A stretch of DNA of 64,000 bases from Bacillota bacterium (GTDB lineage Bacteria; Sysuimicrobiota; Sysuimicrobiia; Sysuimicrobiales; Segetimicrobiaceae). This document shows, piece by piece, positions 16,648 to 24,922 of the stretch. Numbering within the stretch: the first letter of the stretch is position 1; every line of letters starts with the position of its first letter. The stretch is from contig JAJPJL010000063.1 in assembly GCA_021324255.1 (NCBI GenBank), positions 1-64,000 of the forward strand, in the 5' to 3' direction. Under the pieces are notes generated by a model, which saw nothing but the letters and a program-made list of their open reading frames with translations, ran no database searches and was not told where the DNA came from. The translations under genes and the position numbers were made by a program.

Positions 16648-17616
16648 TCACGCCTTGACCGCCCCCTGGGTGATCCCCGCCATCATGTACCGCTGCGTCA
16701 CCATGAACAGGATCGCCGGCACGATGGTGATCACGAACGCCGTCGCCATCAACGCGGACCACTCCACGAAATACTGGCTCATGTAGGTCACGAGGCCCAC
16801 GGTCGCGACCCACTTGGTCTCGGTGCTGAGAAACGTGCTGGCGAAGAAAAACTCGTTCCATCCCAGCATGAACCCAAAGAGCGCGGCCGCCACGACGCCC
16901 GGGAGCGCCGACGGCAGAATGACCCGGTACAGCGCCCCGAGGCGCGTGCACCCATCCGTGAGCGCCGCCTCGTCCAGCTCCCGAGGCACGCCGTCGAAGA
17001 ATCCCCGCAGCATCCACAGGCACATGGGCACGCTGAACGTCGTCGTCGCCACCACGATACCGGTCAGCGTGTCGATGAGGTGCAACTGCCTGAACAGGAC
17101 GTAGAACGGGATCGTCAGCACGGTCACGGGGATCATCTGGCCCACGAGCATGAGAAAGCCGAGCCCGTCCACCGCGCGCCCGCGGAACCGCGACAGCCCG
17201 TACGCCGCGTGGACGGCCAGCAGCAGCGAGCAGATCATGGTGCCGCCGGCGACAAACAGACTGTTCGCGAGCCAGCGGCCCAGCGGGTTGACGGTGAAGA
17301 TGTGGGTGAAGTTCGTCCACGCCGGGTGGCTCGGGAAGAACCGCGGCGGAAAGTTGAAGAGGTTCCCCGGCTCGAGCGCGCTGGTGACCATCCAGTAGAT
17401 GGGAAACCCGACGACCACGCAGACGAGGATGGCGGCAGCATACAGCAGACCACGTCTCGCCGCGCGCCACGCCGCCGCGAGGCCCGCCCGCCGGCGCGGC
17501 CCCCGCGACGGCCCCGGCGCGGGATGATCGGCGGCCGCGGGGACGCGGCTCCCAGCCCGGGTTCGGATCCCGGCCGCGCGGGCCTCAGCGTACGGCTCGG
17601 GGCGGGGCTGCGACAC
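16648..17616 (-). CDS. Carbohydrate ABC transporter permease (MalG-like)
   Basis: The 322-residue protein has six predicted membrane segments and the binding-protein-dependent permease (EAA) loop ELDEAALTDGCTRLGALYRV, which docks the ATPase. The N-terminal 50 residues are proline/arginine-rich and cytoplasmic. GTG 17616 lies 1 bp from the stop of the upstream permease; a start further in is possible because the extension is unusually long. It is the MalG-type (CUT1) partner of the next permease. No ATPase gene is in the operon. Confidence 0.9.
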   Translation of the reverse strand: MSQPRPEPYAEARAAGIRTRAGSRVPAAADHPAPGPSRGPRRRAGLAAAWRAARRGLLYAAAILVCVVVGFPIYWMVTSALEPGNLFNFPPRFFPSHPAWTNFTHIFTVNPLGRWLANSLFVAGGTMICSLLLAVHAAYGLSRFRGRAVDGLGFLMLVGQMIPVTVLTIPFYVLFRQLHLIDTLTGIVVATTTFSVPMCLWMLRGFFDGVPRELDEAALTDGCTRLGALYRVILPSALPGVVAAALFGFMLGWNEFFFASTFLSTETKWVATVGLVTYMSQYFVEWSALMATAFVITIVPAILFMVTQRYMMAGITQGAVKA

Positions 17617-17617
17617 C

Positions 17618-18550
17618 CTACGCCTCCTGCGCGGTGCGGAGGGTCAGCCGGTAGTACAACAACCCGATGCTCAACGAGACCGCGAGCACGATCGTCGCGA
17701 GCGCCGCCGCGCTGCCAAATTGGAAGTCGGAAAACGCGCGCTGGTACACGAGAATCGCGAGCGTCTGCGTCGCGCGCGCAGGCCCGCCGGCCGTCATCGT
17801 CCAGATGATGATGACCTGGCCGAGCGACCAAAACAGCAGCATGAGAAGCAGGATGTTGCGGACGTGCCGGAGTCCGGGCCACGTCACGTGACGAAACCGC
17901 TGCCAGCCGTTTGCGCCGTCGATGCCGGCGGCCTCGTACAGGTCCACCGGAACGGATTGGATGCCCGCCTGCAGGAACGTGGTCGCGATCGGATACTGCC
18001 ACCACACGGTGGCCGCGAGCACGGCATACAGTCCCAGGCTCGGCTTGACGAGCCACTGGATCGACGGGGTGGCGACGAGATGCAGCCGCCACAGCACGTA
18101 GTTCACGGCGCCGTACTGCACCTGCAATAGCCATCGCCACACGACCACCGCCGCGACCTGCGGCATGGCCCACGGAAGGAGCAGGACCGCGCGGGCGAAG
18201 GGCCGGCCCCAGAACCGCTCGTGCAGCAACATCGCGGTGACGAGACCCAGGCCAAACGAGCCGAGCAGGTTGCCGAGCGCGAACAAAACCGTCACGCGGA
18301 CGGAGTGCCAAAAGATCGGATCGGCCAGCAAGGCGGCGTAGTTCCCGAGGCCGACGAACGGCGGGTGCGGATCGAACCCGGCGCCGACATTGAAGAGGCT
18401 GTTGCGGAGCGTCACGCCGACCGGGTAGACGAGCACCAAGAGCGTCCAGAGCACGGTCGGCGCCATCATGGCGATCGCGAACACGCGGCGCTCGCGCCTC
18501 ACGGCCGGACGCGCCCGATGACGCGGGAACGCCCCCGCCCCCGGCGCCAC
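17618..18550 (-). CDS. Carbohydrate ABC transporter permease (MalF-like)
   Basis: The 310-residue permease has about six membrane segments and the EAA loop DLYEAAGIDGANGWQRFRHV. It is a short MalF/UgpA-type CUT1 permease lacking the large periplasmic insert of enteric MalF. GTG 18550 starts it and its stop is immediately followed by the MalG-like start. It sits 114 bp after the substrate-binding protein gene. Confidence 0.9.
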   Translation of the reverse strand: MAPGAGAFPRHRARPAVRRERRVFAIAMMAPTVLWTLLVLVYPVGVTLRNSLFNVGAGFDPHPPFVGLGNYAALLADPIFWHSVRVTVLFALGNLLGSFGLGLVTAMLLHERFWGRPFARAVLLLPWAMPQVAAVVVWRWLLQVQYGAVNYVLWRLHLVATPSIQWLVKPSLGLYAVLAATVWWQYPIATTFLQAGIQSVPVDLYEAAGIDGANGWQRFRHVTWPGLRHVRNILLLMLLFWSLGQVIIIWTMTAGGPARATQTLAILVYQRAFSDFQFGSAAALATIVLAVSLSIGLLYYRLTLRTAQEA

Positions 18551-18664
18551 ACCGCGCGGGAGGTCCGGCGGCTCAGGTGCGGATCAGCCGGCGCGCGGGC
18601 GCGCCGCCCTGCCGATTCGCGGCGGCCGCTCGTGACCGCAGTGCGGAAGCGGCGCCGGCGGCCA

Positions 18665-19996
18665 CTAGCTGCGCCCGCCCGGAGGCAGCGTCTTGGCCCA
18701 GGCCTCGAGTTCGCGCTGGCATTCGTCCATCGCGACCTTGGGCGGCTTGCTGCCGGACCAGATGTCGCCGACGTGGTCGATAACCTTCGTCTGGAACGCC
18801 GTGGCGACGAGCTCGTATCCCGGAGGAAGGTAGCCGAAGCCGGTCGCGTACTTCGCCGCCAGCTCGGTCACGTACCGGTAGCCCGGATTGAGCCGCAGGA
18901 ACGCGGCCGTGGGCGGCAGCGTCGTCCCGGGCACTTGGACCTCGACTTCGATCCACCGCTGCTGCCACTCGTCGCTCGTCGCGAGCGCAATGTAGTCCCA
19001 CACCGCCTGCTTGTTGCCGTCCTTGCGGAGGATCGTGTAGAAGGCGCCCCCTGTGATCGCGGCGTGCGTCGGCGTCGGGCACGGCGCCATGCCGACGAAC
19101 GGGTACAGCTTGGGATTGGCCGTCTTGACCTGGCCGAGGTCCCACGGCCCGTCGAACAGCATGGCGACCTTGCCTTCCGCGAACATCGTCCGCAACTGGT
19201 ACCACCCCAGCCCCTTCGGCGCGAACGGCGCGTTGACAAACCGCATCATCTGCTCGAACCCCTGCACGGTCTTGGGCGCGTTGCACGTGATCGTCCCGTC
19301 CGCCCTGCTGAAGTCGCCGCCGTTCCCGAGCACCCACTGCATGCACGAGACGTACGACAGCAGCATCGCGGACGTGTCCACGTGCACCCCGAAGCCGTAG
19401 ACGCCCGTCTTCTTGTAGATCTTGTCGGCGGCGTTGTACAGCTCGTCCAGCGTCCGGGGGATATCCACGCCGGCCTGCTGGAGCAGCTGCTGATTGTACA
19501 GCAGCCCCTGCGGCGAGGCCGTCAGCGCGACGCCGTAGTTCTTGCCGTTCTTTCGCGCAAACCGCTGCAACAGCACGAGCTTGTTCTTGAAGGGCGCCTT
19601 GTCGAGCCACGGGTCCAGCGGCTCCAGGAGATCCAGGTGCATGTACTGCGGCATCTGCGTCGTAAACAGCGGCAGGATATCGGGCACCTGCCCGCTCTGC
19701 ACCTCGGTAAAGATCTTTTCCACGTACTGGCCCGCGGGCAGCTGGATCAAGTCGACCTGCGTGCCCGGGTGCGCCTGCGAGTACGCCGCGCTGAGATCGC
19801 GGAAATATTTTCCCGTGCTCGGCTCGCTGAACATCCAGCTCGGGTACGAAAGCGTGAGCGACGCGGCCGATGCCGCGCCGGGGTCCAGAAACGTTTCGGC
19901 CGAGCGCGCGGCGGCCCAGCCCAGTCCCAGGGCGGCGGTTTGCCGCAGCAGGCGTCGCCGGTTCATTGACGTGCGCGACCACGCGGGCATGCTCAT
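18665..19996 (-). CDS. Extracellular sugar-binding protein of the ABC importer
   Basis: The 443-residue protein belongs to the family 1 (CUT1) solute-binding proteins. Near the N-terminus it carries MNRRRLLRQTAALGLG, a probable twin-arginine-type signal (RR followed by a hydrophobic stretch), and then a mature part with LTLSYPSW and a GxW-rich core (MLFDGPWDLG). ATG 19996 follows the Shine-Dalgarno GGGAGGGAG; a second ATG at 19990 and the MNRRR methionine are alternatives. It is first in the operon. No regulator adjoins it, and 19997-20290 upstream holds nothing I recognise. Confidence 0.9.
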   Translation of the reverse strand: MSMPAWSRTSMNRRRLLRQTAALGLGWAAARSAETFLDPGAASAASLTLSYPSWMFSEPSTGKYFRDLSAAYSQAHPGTQVDLIQLPAGQYVEKIFTEVQSGQVPDILPLFTTQMPQYMHLDLLEPLDPWLDKAPFKNKLVLLQRFARKNGKNYGVALTASPQGLLYNQQLLQQAGVDIPRTLDELYNAADKIYKKTGVYGFGVHVDTSAMLLSYVSCMQWVLGNGGDFSRADGTITCNAPKTVQGFEQMMRFVNAPFAPKGLGWYQLRTMFAEGKVAMLFDGPWDLGQVKTANPKLYPFVGMAPCPTPTHAAITGGAFYTILRKDGNKQAVWDYIALATSDEWQQRWIEVEVQVPGTTLPPTAAFLRLNPGYRYVTELAAKYATGFGYLPPGYELVATAFQTKVIDHVGDIWSGSKPPKVAMDECQRELEAWAKTLPPGGRS

Positions 19997-20290
19997 AGAC
20001 GCACTCCCTCCCGGGAATCGTGAAACGGCCTCACACGAGACCTAGATAGGAAGGAAATACACTCCGCGGGGGCCCAAGCCCTGCTCAGCCGCGCGGGCGT
20101 GGGGAATCATCGACTTCCCATTGGATCCGCGCCGTGCGATCCGCCCGCGCCGTAAGTCGGGCTCGGGATCGCGCCGGCGCGACGCACTCCCGGGCCGGCG
20201 GCAAGCGCTCACGAGCCGTCGCCAGTCCCCGTCGACCCCGTGAACGATGCGGGCTACCGCAAAGGGGACGGCGGGCTCAACGTCGCGAGG

Positions 20291-20887
20291 CTATTGCTGC
20301 GCGGCGGCCGAATCGGCGCTCCACGGAGCCACCACCACCCGCGCCCGTGTCGCCACGTTTACGCCGAGGCCGCTCTCGCGCATGCGGTCCAGGAATCCCC
20401 CGCGCGTCTGGAGCACCGACAGCAGCAGCTGCGGATCACCGACCGCCGTGATGTGAAACGGTGCGACCATCCGGCGGCCGTCGATCACAATGGTAGGACC
20501 GGAAGACAAGATGGTGGTCCGCGCGGTAATGCGCGCCCCGTTCACCGCCACGCCGCGCGCGCCGCCATACCAGAGCAACATCTCCAGCAACAGCAGGTCA
20601 CTGTCCTGGACGAGCGCCTCGCTGGGATTTTGGTCGGGACCGAGCGTCCGGGTCGAGTCGGACAGCGTGATCTCGATGCCCGGACCGATCACGGGCGTCA
20701 GTCCGGCCAGAAACGCCAGCCGGTCCGAGGCCTGGTGCGCTCGCACGGCCGCGACCGCGGCGACGCCGGCCACGGTCCACCCCGCCGCCGCGAGCAGGAT
20801 CCAGGGCGCGAGCCCCGTGCGCAACCCTCGAAGCCACGACGGCGGCGCCAGCCACGACCGTCCACGCGAATGGACGTCAGTTGCCAT
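20291..20887 (-). CDS. DUF881-family membrane-anchored protein
   Basis: The 198-residue protein has one N-terminal membrane segment (about residues 29-49), a short helical linker, then the DUF881 core (GPGIEITLSDS, LVQDSDLLLL, RITARTTI, GPTIVI, HITAVGDP). DUF881 proteins in Bacillota and Actinobacteria lie near division or sporulation genes and are thought to be extracytoplasmic. Here the gene stands alone beside tRNA-Leu. The upstream 20888-21146 region has no other feature I can support. Confidence 0.85.
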   Translation of the reverse strand: MATDVHSRGRSWLAPPSWLRGLRTGLAPWILLAAAGWTVAGVAAVAAVRAHQASDRLAFLAGLTPVIGPGIEITLSDSTRTLGPDQNPSEALVQDSDLLLLEMLLWYGGARGVAVNGARITARTTILSSGPTIVIDGRRMVAPFHITAVGDPQLLLSVLQTRGGFLDRMRESGLGVNVATRARVVVAPWSADSAAAQQ

Positions 20888-21146
20888 GGTAATCCCTGTC
20901 CCTTCTGCATCCCGCCCAACGGTCCACGTCCGCCGTCAATTCCCGAACAGGACCGTTTATGCGGGGGTGGCAAGATCGACGCGCGCAAATCATACGAGCG
21001 AACCCGCACCGAGGAGGGATGCATTGTCTTGGTCGCGCGGCCGAGAGACCGCCGAGCATAATCACCGATGAATTCGAACCACACCAGTTCACTCCAACAT
21101 TACCCATCCCCGGGCCGAAGCTAACGAGCCGCGGAGCGCGGTCACC

Positions 21147-21176
21147 TTGACACTCCATCGGCGCCCCGAGTATCCT
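21147..21176 (+). promoter_or_regulatory. Sigma70-type promoter for tRNA-Leu
   Basis: TTGACA (21147-21152), an 18-bp spacer and TATCCT (21171-21176) lie 20 bp upstream of the tRNA 5' end, the expected position for a stable-RNA promoter. Confidence 0.75.
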
Positions 21177-21196
21177 ACGTGTGCCGGGAATTCGTT

Positions 21197-21283
21197 GCCG
21201 AAGTGGCGGAATTGGCAGACGCGCTACGTTCAGGGCGTAGTGGGCGAAAGCCCGTGGGAGTTCGAGTCTCCCCTTCGGCACCA
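21197..21283 (+). tRNA. tRNA-Leu (anticodon CAG)
   Basis: A class II tRNA with acceptor stem GCCGAAG/CTTCGGC, anticodon loop TTCAGGG, a long variable arm (GGGCGAAAGCCC) and T-loop TTCGAGT, discriminator A and encoded CCA at 21281-21283. Anticodon CAG reads CTG, a main leucine codon in this GC-rich genome. Confidence 0.97.
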
Positions 21284-21465
21284 CAGGTATCCGGGCATCC
21301 TCCGTCATACCGCGCTGCCTATGTATACGGATCCGGATGGCGGCCGGTGCCATCGACTGGCGGGGTCGCCGCGCTTGCGGGGTCGGGTCGGCTGATGGCG
21401 TGGATCGCGCGGCCGAGCACCCCCGGCGCGGTGCCGGGCCTCCCCGGGCGCCGGGCCTAACCACG

Positions 21466-21672
21466 ATGGCCCGCCTGGCGTTGTGGGTCAGGTGCGCGGC
21501 GTGCGGCCGTGAGTTCGATACCGGCATCCGCATGGCGGCGCGCAACTTCGCCAAGGGCACGTTCGCGGCCAACTACCATACGTGCCCCCGGTGCGGGGCG
21601 CGCGGCACCTACCGCAAGGGGGACTACGTGACACGGGATGACGCCGGCGCGCCGCCGGCGGCGTCGGGCTGA
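21466..21672 (+). CDS. Small zinc-ribbon protein
   Basis: The 68-residue product has two CxxC knuckles (RCAACGREF near residue 9 and TCPRCGARG near residue 38) that would bind zinc, and a basic middle. The function is unknown; zinc ribbons of this size often bind nucleic acid or are folded accessory proteins. ATG 21466 is used because the frame upstream runs back through non-coding sequence to the tRNA end. It lies 125 bp before the superoxide dismutase. Confidence 0.65.
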   Translation: MARLALWVRCAACGREFDTGIRMAARNFAKGTFAANYHTCPRCGARGTYRKGDYVTRDDAGAPPAASG

Positions 21673-21796
21673 GCCTCGGCGCGCCGGTTGCCCTCGCGTT
21701 TTGCCGGAGCGTATAATGAACGCGTCACGGCACTACTCCCCGCAATCGAGGCGCAAGCGCAGCAGTGTCTCCAAAGCCCGAGAGGAGGGACGGCTC

Positions 21797-22399
21797 ATGG
21801 CGAAGTTTGAGGCGAAGAAGTTTCGATCGTTCGACGTCGAGCTGAACGGCATCAGCAAGAAGACGATGGAAGAGCATTACAAACTGTACCAGGGCTACGT
21901 CGCCAAGTCCAACGAGATCCTGGACCGGCTGGCAAGCGGCGGCGTGGACCTGTCCAAGGCCAACCCGACGTACTCGGAAGTCCGCGAGCTGAAGATCGAG
22001 CTATCCCGCGCGCTCGGAGGCGTGAAGAACCACGAGCTGTACTTCGAACATCTCGGGGGCAAGGGCGGCAAGCCGGCGGGCAAGGTGCTGGGTCTGCTCG
22101 AGAAGGCGTACGGATCGTTCGATGCGTGGAAGGCCGACCTGACGGCCACGGCCATGAGCGCCCGCGGGTGGGCCTGGACCGCATACGACTTCGACGCCGG
22201 CCAGGTGTTCAACTTCATCGGCGACGAGCAGAACACGTATCCGATCTGGAACTGCGCGCTGCTCGTCGCGCTCGACTGCTTCGAGCACGCCTACTTCATC
22301 GACTATGGAACGGCGAAGGCGCAGTACGTCGCGAAGTTCTTCGACAATTTGGACTGGACCGTGATCGGCAAGCGCGCGGACATGTTCCTGCCGTCCTGA
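21797..22399 (+). CDS. Fe/Mn superoxide dismutase family protein
   Basis: The 200-residue protein has the four metal ligands of the family: His27 (EEHYKLYQGY), His79 (KNHELYFEH), Asp160 and His164 (LDCFEHAYFIDY). In most Fe/Mn SODs the latter motif is DVWEHAY, so the usual Trp is Phe here and the sequence belongs to a divergent branch. It detoxifies superoxide in the cytoplasm if active. ATG 21797 is supported by the Shine-Dalgarno AGGAGGG. A zinc ribbon follows 145 bp downstream. Confidence 0.88.
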   Translation: MAKFEAKKFRSFDVELNGISKKTMEEHYKLYQGYVAKSNEILDRLASGGVDLSKANPTYSEVRELKIELSRALGGVKNHELYFEHLGGKGGKPAGKVLGLLEKAYGSFDAWKADLTATAMSARGWAWTAYDFDAGQVFNFIGDEQNTYPIWNCALLVALDCFEHAYFIDYGTAKAQYVAKFFDNLDWTVIGKRADMFLPS

Positions 22400-22543
22400 G
22401 CGGGCGCACCGGACTCACGCGAAGCGGCGGGCCCAGGACGCGCACCCGGGGCCCGCCGCTTCGTGACCGTGTCGCGCGCCGGCCGCGGCACGGCCCCGCC
22501 CCCAGCAGGAGGTTCGAGCCGTGCACCGAAGCGGACCGTCGCC

Positions 22544-22792
22544 ATGGGAATCCCGTTTACGAAGCCGTGCCCGGAATGCCAGGAAGAGATGGAACTGATC
22601 ACGGCGGACGACGTCGGCGAGGTCGTCGTCTACGAATGCCCCGAGTGCGGGTATCAGGAAGAAAGCCGCGTCGAGCGTGAGGACGCCGACGACACCGAAG
22701 GCGCTCAGCCCGTCGATCCGCTCGAACTTCTCGAGGACGATCCGGCCGGCGAAGAGTCCGACGAGCTGCCCGACGCGGACGAGGCGGAGTAG
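22544..22792 (+). CDS. Small zinc-ribbon protein with acidic tail
   Basis: The 82-residue product has two CxxC knuckles (PCPECQ and ECPECG, residues 9-14 and about 33-38), followed by a very acidic tail (over half Asp/Glu). No catalytic motif is visible. ATG 22544 gives the natural start before the first knuckle. Its last 88 bases overlap, antisense, the end of the minus-strand amidohydrolase gene. Confidence 0.65.
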   Translation: MGIPFTKPCPECQEEMELITADDVGEVVVYECPECGYQEESRVEREDADDTEGAQPVDPLELLEDDPAGEESDELPDADEAE

Positions 22793-24378
22793 CGCACCGC
22801 GCCGCCGACCACGGTCAGGGCCACCCGAATCTCGGGCAACTCTTCGGGCGGCACGGCGAACGGATCACGCGACAGCGCCACGAAATCCGCAACGTACCCC
22901 GGTAACAGCCTGCCCTTGATGCGTTCTTCGCCCGACGCGTAGGCCGCCCCCGCGGTGTACGCGTGGATCGCCTCGGCCACGGTGACGCGCTCCTCCGGAT
23001 ACCACGCCGGGCGCTCGGGTTCGTGCCGTCGCTTACGCGCGACCGCCGCGTAGATGCCGGCGAGCACGTCCGGCGTCTCCACCGGCGCGTCGGATCCGAA
23101 CGCCAGGCGGGTCCCGCACCGCAGCAGCGACCGGAACGCGTAGGCCCCGCGGCTCCGCGTCCCCCAGTAGCGGTCGGCGATGTCGCGATCCTGCGTGCAA
23201 TGGATCGGCTGCATCGAGGCAATGACGCCGAGCGACGCGAGACGCGGGAGATCTTGGGGGTGCAGCAGCTGCGCGTGCTCGATGCGGTGGCGCAACGCCG
23301 TCCCGTCCGCCGGCGGCGGCGCCGCCTCGATCGCGTCCAGGACGGACCGGTTGGCGCGATCGCCGATCGCGTGCACGACGGCGGCGATCCCGCATGCGGA
23401 GGCCCGGCCGATGAGGGCGCGGAGCTGCTCCGGGGTGCGCACCGCGACGCCCAGGTTGTCGGGCTGGCCGTCGTACGGCTCCAGCATGCTGGCCGTCTGC
23501 GAGCCGAGCGCGCCGTCGGAGAAGATCTTGACGCCGCCGATCCGCAGCACGGCATCCCCGAACCCGGTCCGGAGGCCGAGGCCGGCCGCGGCCTCGAGCG
23601 ACTCTTCGGGGATCGTCATCCACACGCGCAGCGTGAGCCCGCCCCGCGCCCGCAGGCGCTGGCACGCCGCCAGCACGTCGCCGCCTTCCATGACGTGGAC
23701 GCCGGCGATGCCCGCGCGGTGCAGCACGGCCGCGGCATCCTGCACGGCCTGTTCGACATCCGCGGGCCCCGGCCGCCCGGCGGCGGCGGCGGCGAGATGG
23801 ACGGCGCGTTCGGCCAGGAGTCCCGTGGGTTCTCCGGTCGCGGTGTCGCGGGCGATCACCCCGCCTTCGGGGTCCGGCGTGTCCCGCGTGATGCCCGCGA
23901 GCACGAGCGCGACGGAGTTGACCCACGCGGTGTGGCCGTCCTTGCTGCGGAGCACGACGGGATGCGCGCCGGTGACAGGATCGAGATCGTCCCGCCGCGG
24001 GAAGCGGCCCTCAGGCCAGAGGTTCTTGTCCCAACCGCCGCCGCGGATCCACGCCCCCGGCCGAGCCTCACGCGCGGCCGCGGCGACGCGGGCAACCGCG
24101 TCCCGGAGGGACGGGCAGGCCCGGAGGTCGACGTCGCGGAGCGAGAAGCCGAAACCGGCGAGGTGGATGTGACTGTCGGTGAACGCCGGCAGCACCGCGC
24201 ATCCGTCGAGCGGCATCCTCGGGAACCGGGGGAACCGCGCCCGTAACTCGGCGGTGTCCCCGGCGGCAACAACACGCCCGCCGCAAACCGCGAGCGCGGC
24301 GCACGCGGCGCCGCCCGCGGCGTCCGTGTAGATCCGACCGCCCTCGAACAGCGTGCCCGCGGTCCCGTCCTCGCTCAT
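22705..24378 (-). CDS. Amidohydrolase family protein (YtcJ-like)
   Basis: The 557-residue protein has metal and active-site motifs of the amidohydrolase superfamily, YtcJ/exoenzyme branch: DSHIHLAGFG, DGHTAWVNS, the region KIFSDGALGSQTA, HAIGDRANR, HRIEHAQL and FGSDAPVETP. Substrates of YtcJ-like enzymes are mostly unknown. ATG 24378 gives a normal N-terminus; TTG 24405 is less likely. The C-terminal 25 residues are a Ser-rich tail created by overlap with the zinc-ribbon gene on the other strand, so the natural end may be earlier or the overlap is tolerated. Confidence 0.87.
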   Translation of the reverse strand: MSEDGTAGTLFEGGRIYTDAAGGAACAALAVCGGRVVAAGDTAELRARFPRFPRMPLDGCAVLPAFTDSHIHLAGFGFSLRDVDLRACPSLRDAVARVAAAAREARPGAWIRGGGWDKNLWPEGRFPRRDDLDPVTGAHPVVLRSKDGHTAWVNSVALVLAGITRDTPDPEGGVIARDTATGEPTGLLAERAVHLAAAAAGRPGPADVEQAVQDAAAVLHRAGIAGVHVMEGGDVLAACQRLRARGGLTLRVWMTIPEESLEAAAGLGLRTGFGDAVLRIGGVKIFSDGALGSQTASMLEPYDGQPDNLGVAVRTPEQLRALIGRASACGIAAVVHAIGDRANRSVLDAIEAAPPPADGTALRHRIEHAQLLHPQDLPRLASLGVIASMQPIHCTQDRDIADRYWGTRSRGAYAFRSLLRCGTRLAFGSDAPVETPDVLAGIYAAVARKRRHEPERPAWYPEERVTVAEAIHAYTAGAAYASGEERIKGRLLPGYVADFVALSRDPFAVPPEELPEIRVALTVVGGAVRYSASSASGSSSDSSPAGSSSRSSSGSTG

Positions 24379-24452
24379 CGCCGTGTGCTGCCTCCCGCCC
24401 ACCAAGTGCGCCGCGTCTGCCGGTACGCGCCGGTGCGGCCGCGCGGCGCCCG

Positions 24453-24911
24453 CTACAAAGTGCGGAGCGTGTTCGCCAGTTCGACGGCGGCGAGGGCCGC
24501 GTCCTCGCCCTTGTTGCCGTGCGACCCCCCGCTTCGGTCCACGGCCTGCGCCAGCGTCTCGGTCGTGAGCACGCCGAACGTCACCGGGACGCGGGCGTCC
24601 AGCGCCACCCGATTGAGCCCGACCGTCGCGCCGAGCGCGACGTACCGATCATGAGCCGTCTCGCCGCGGATGACGCAGCCGAGACACACCACCGCGTGAT
24701 AGCGGCCCGACGCCGCGAGCGCCTGCGCCACGATCGGCAGGTCGAACGCGCCGGGCGCCCACGCGACGTCGACGGCGTCCTCGCCCACGCCGCACCGGCG
24801 CAGTGCGTCGCGCGCGCCGGCGAGGAGCCGGCGCGTGATCTGCTCGTTGAACCGGCTCACCGCGACCGCGACGCGCAGCCCCGCACCGTCGTGCCGTCCC
24901 CGCTCCGGCAT
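24453..24911 (-). CDS. ribH: 6,7-dimethyl-8-ribityllumazine synthase
   Basis: The 152-residue protein matches RibH: SRFNEQITRRLLAGA, WAPGAFDLPI, CLGCVIRGETAHDRY and the C-terminal GNKGEDAA. It condenses 5-amino-6-ribitylaminouracil with 3,4-dihydroxybutanone phosphate. ATG 24911 lies 11 bp after the ribBA stop. It is the last gene of the FMN-riboswitch-controlled rib operon. Confidence 0.96.
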   Translation of the reverse strand: MPERGRHDGAGLRVAVAVSRFNEQITRRLLAGARDALRRCGVGEDAVDVAWAPGAFDLPIVAQALAASGRYHAVVCLGCVIRGETAHDRYVALGATVGLNRVALDARVPVTFGVLTTETLAQAVDRSGGSHGNKGEDAALAAVELANTLRTL

Positions 24912-24922
24912 CGCGTTCCCTG

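Noticed and set aside
20888..21146. Additional gene upstream of tRNA-Leu
   Set aside because: Open frames are short and low-complexity with no ribosome site; only the promoter of the tRNA is supported.
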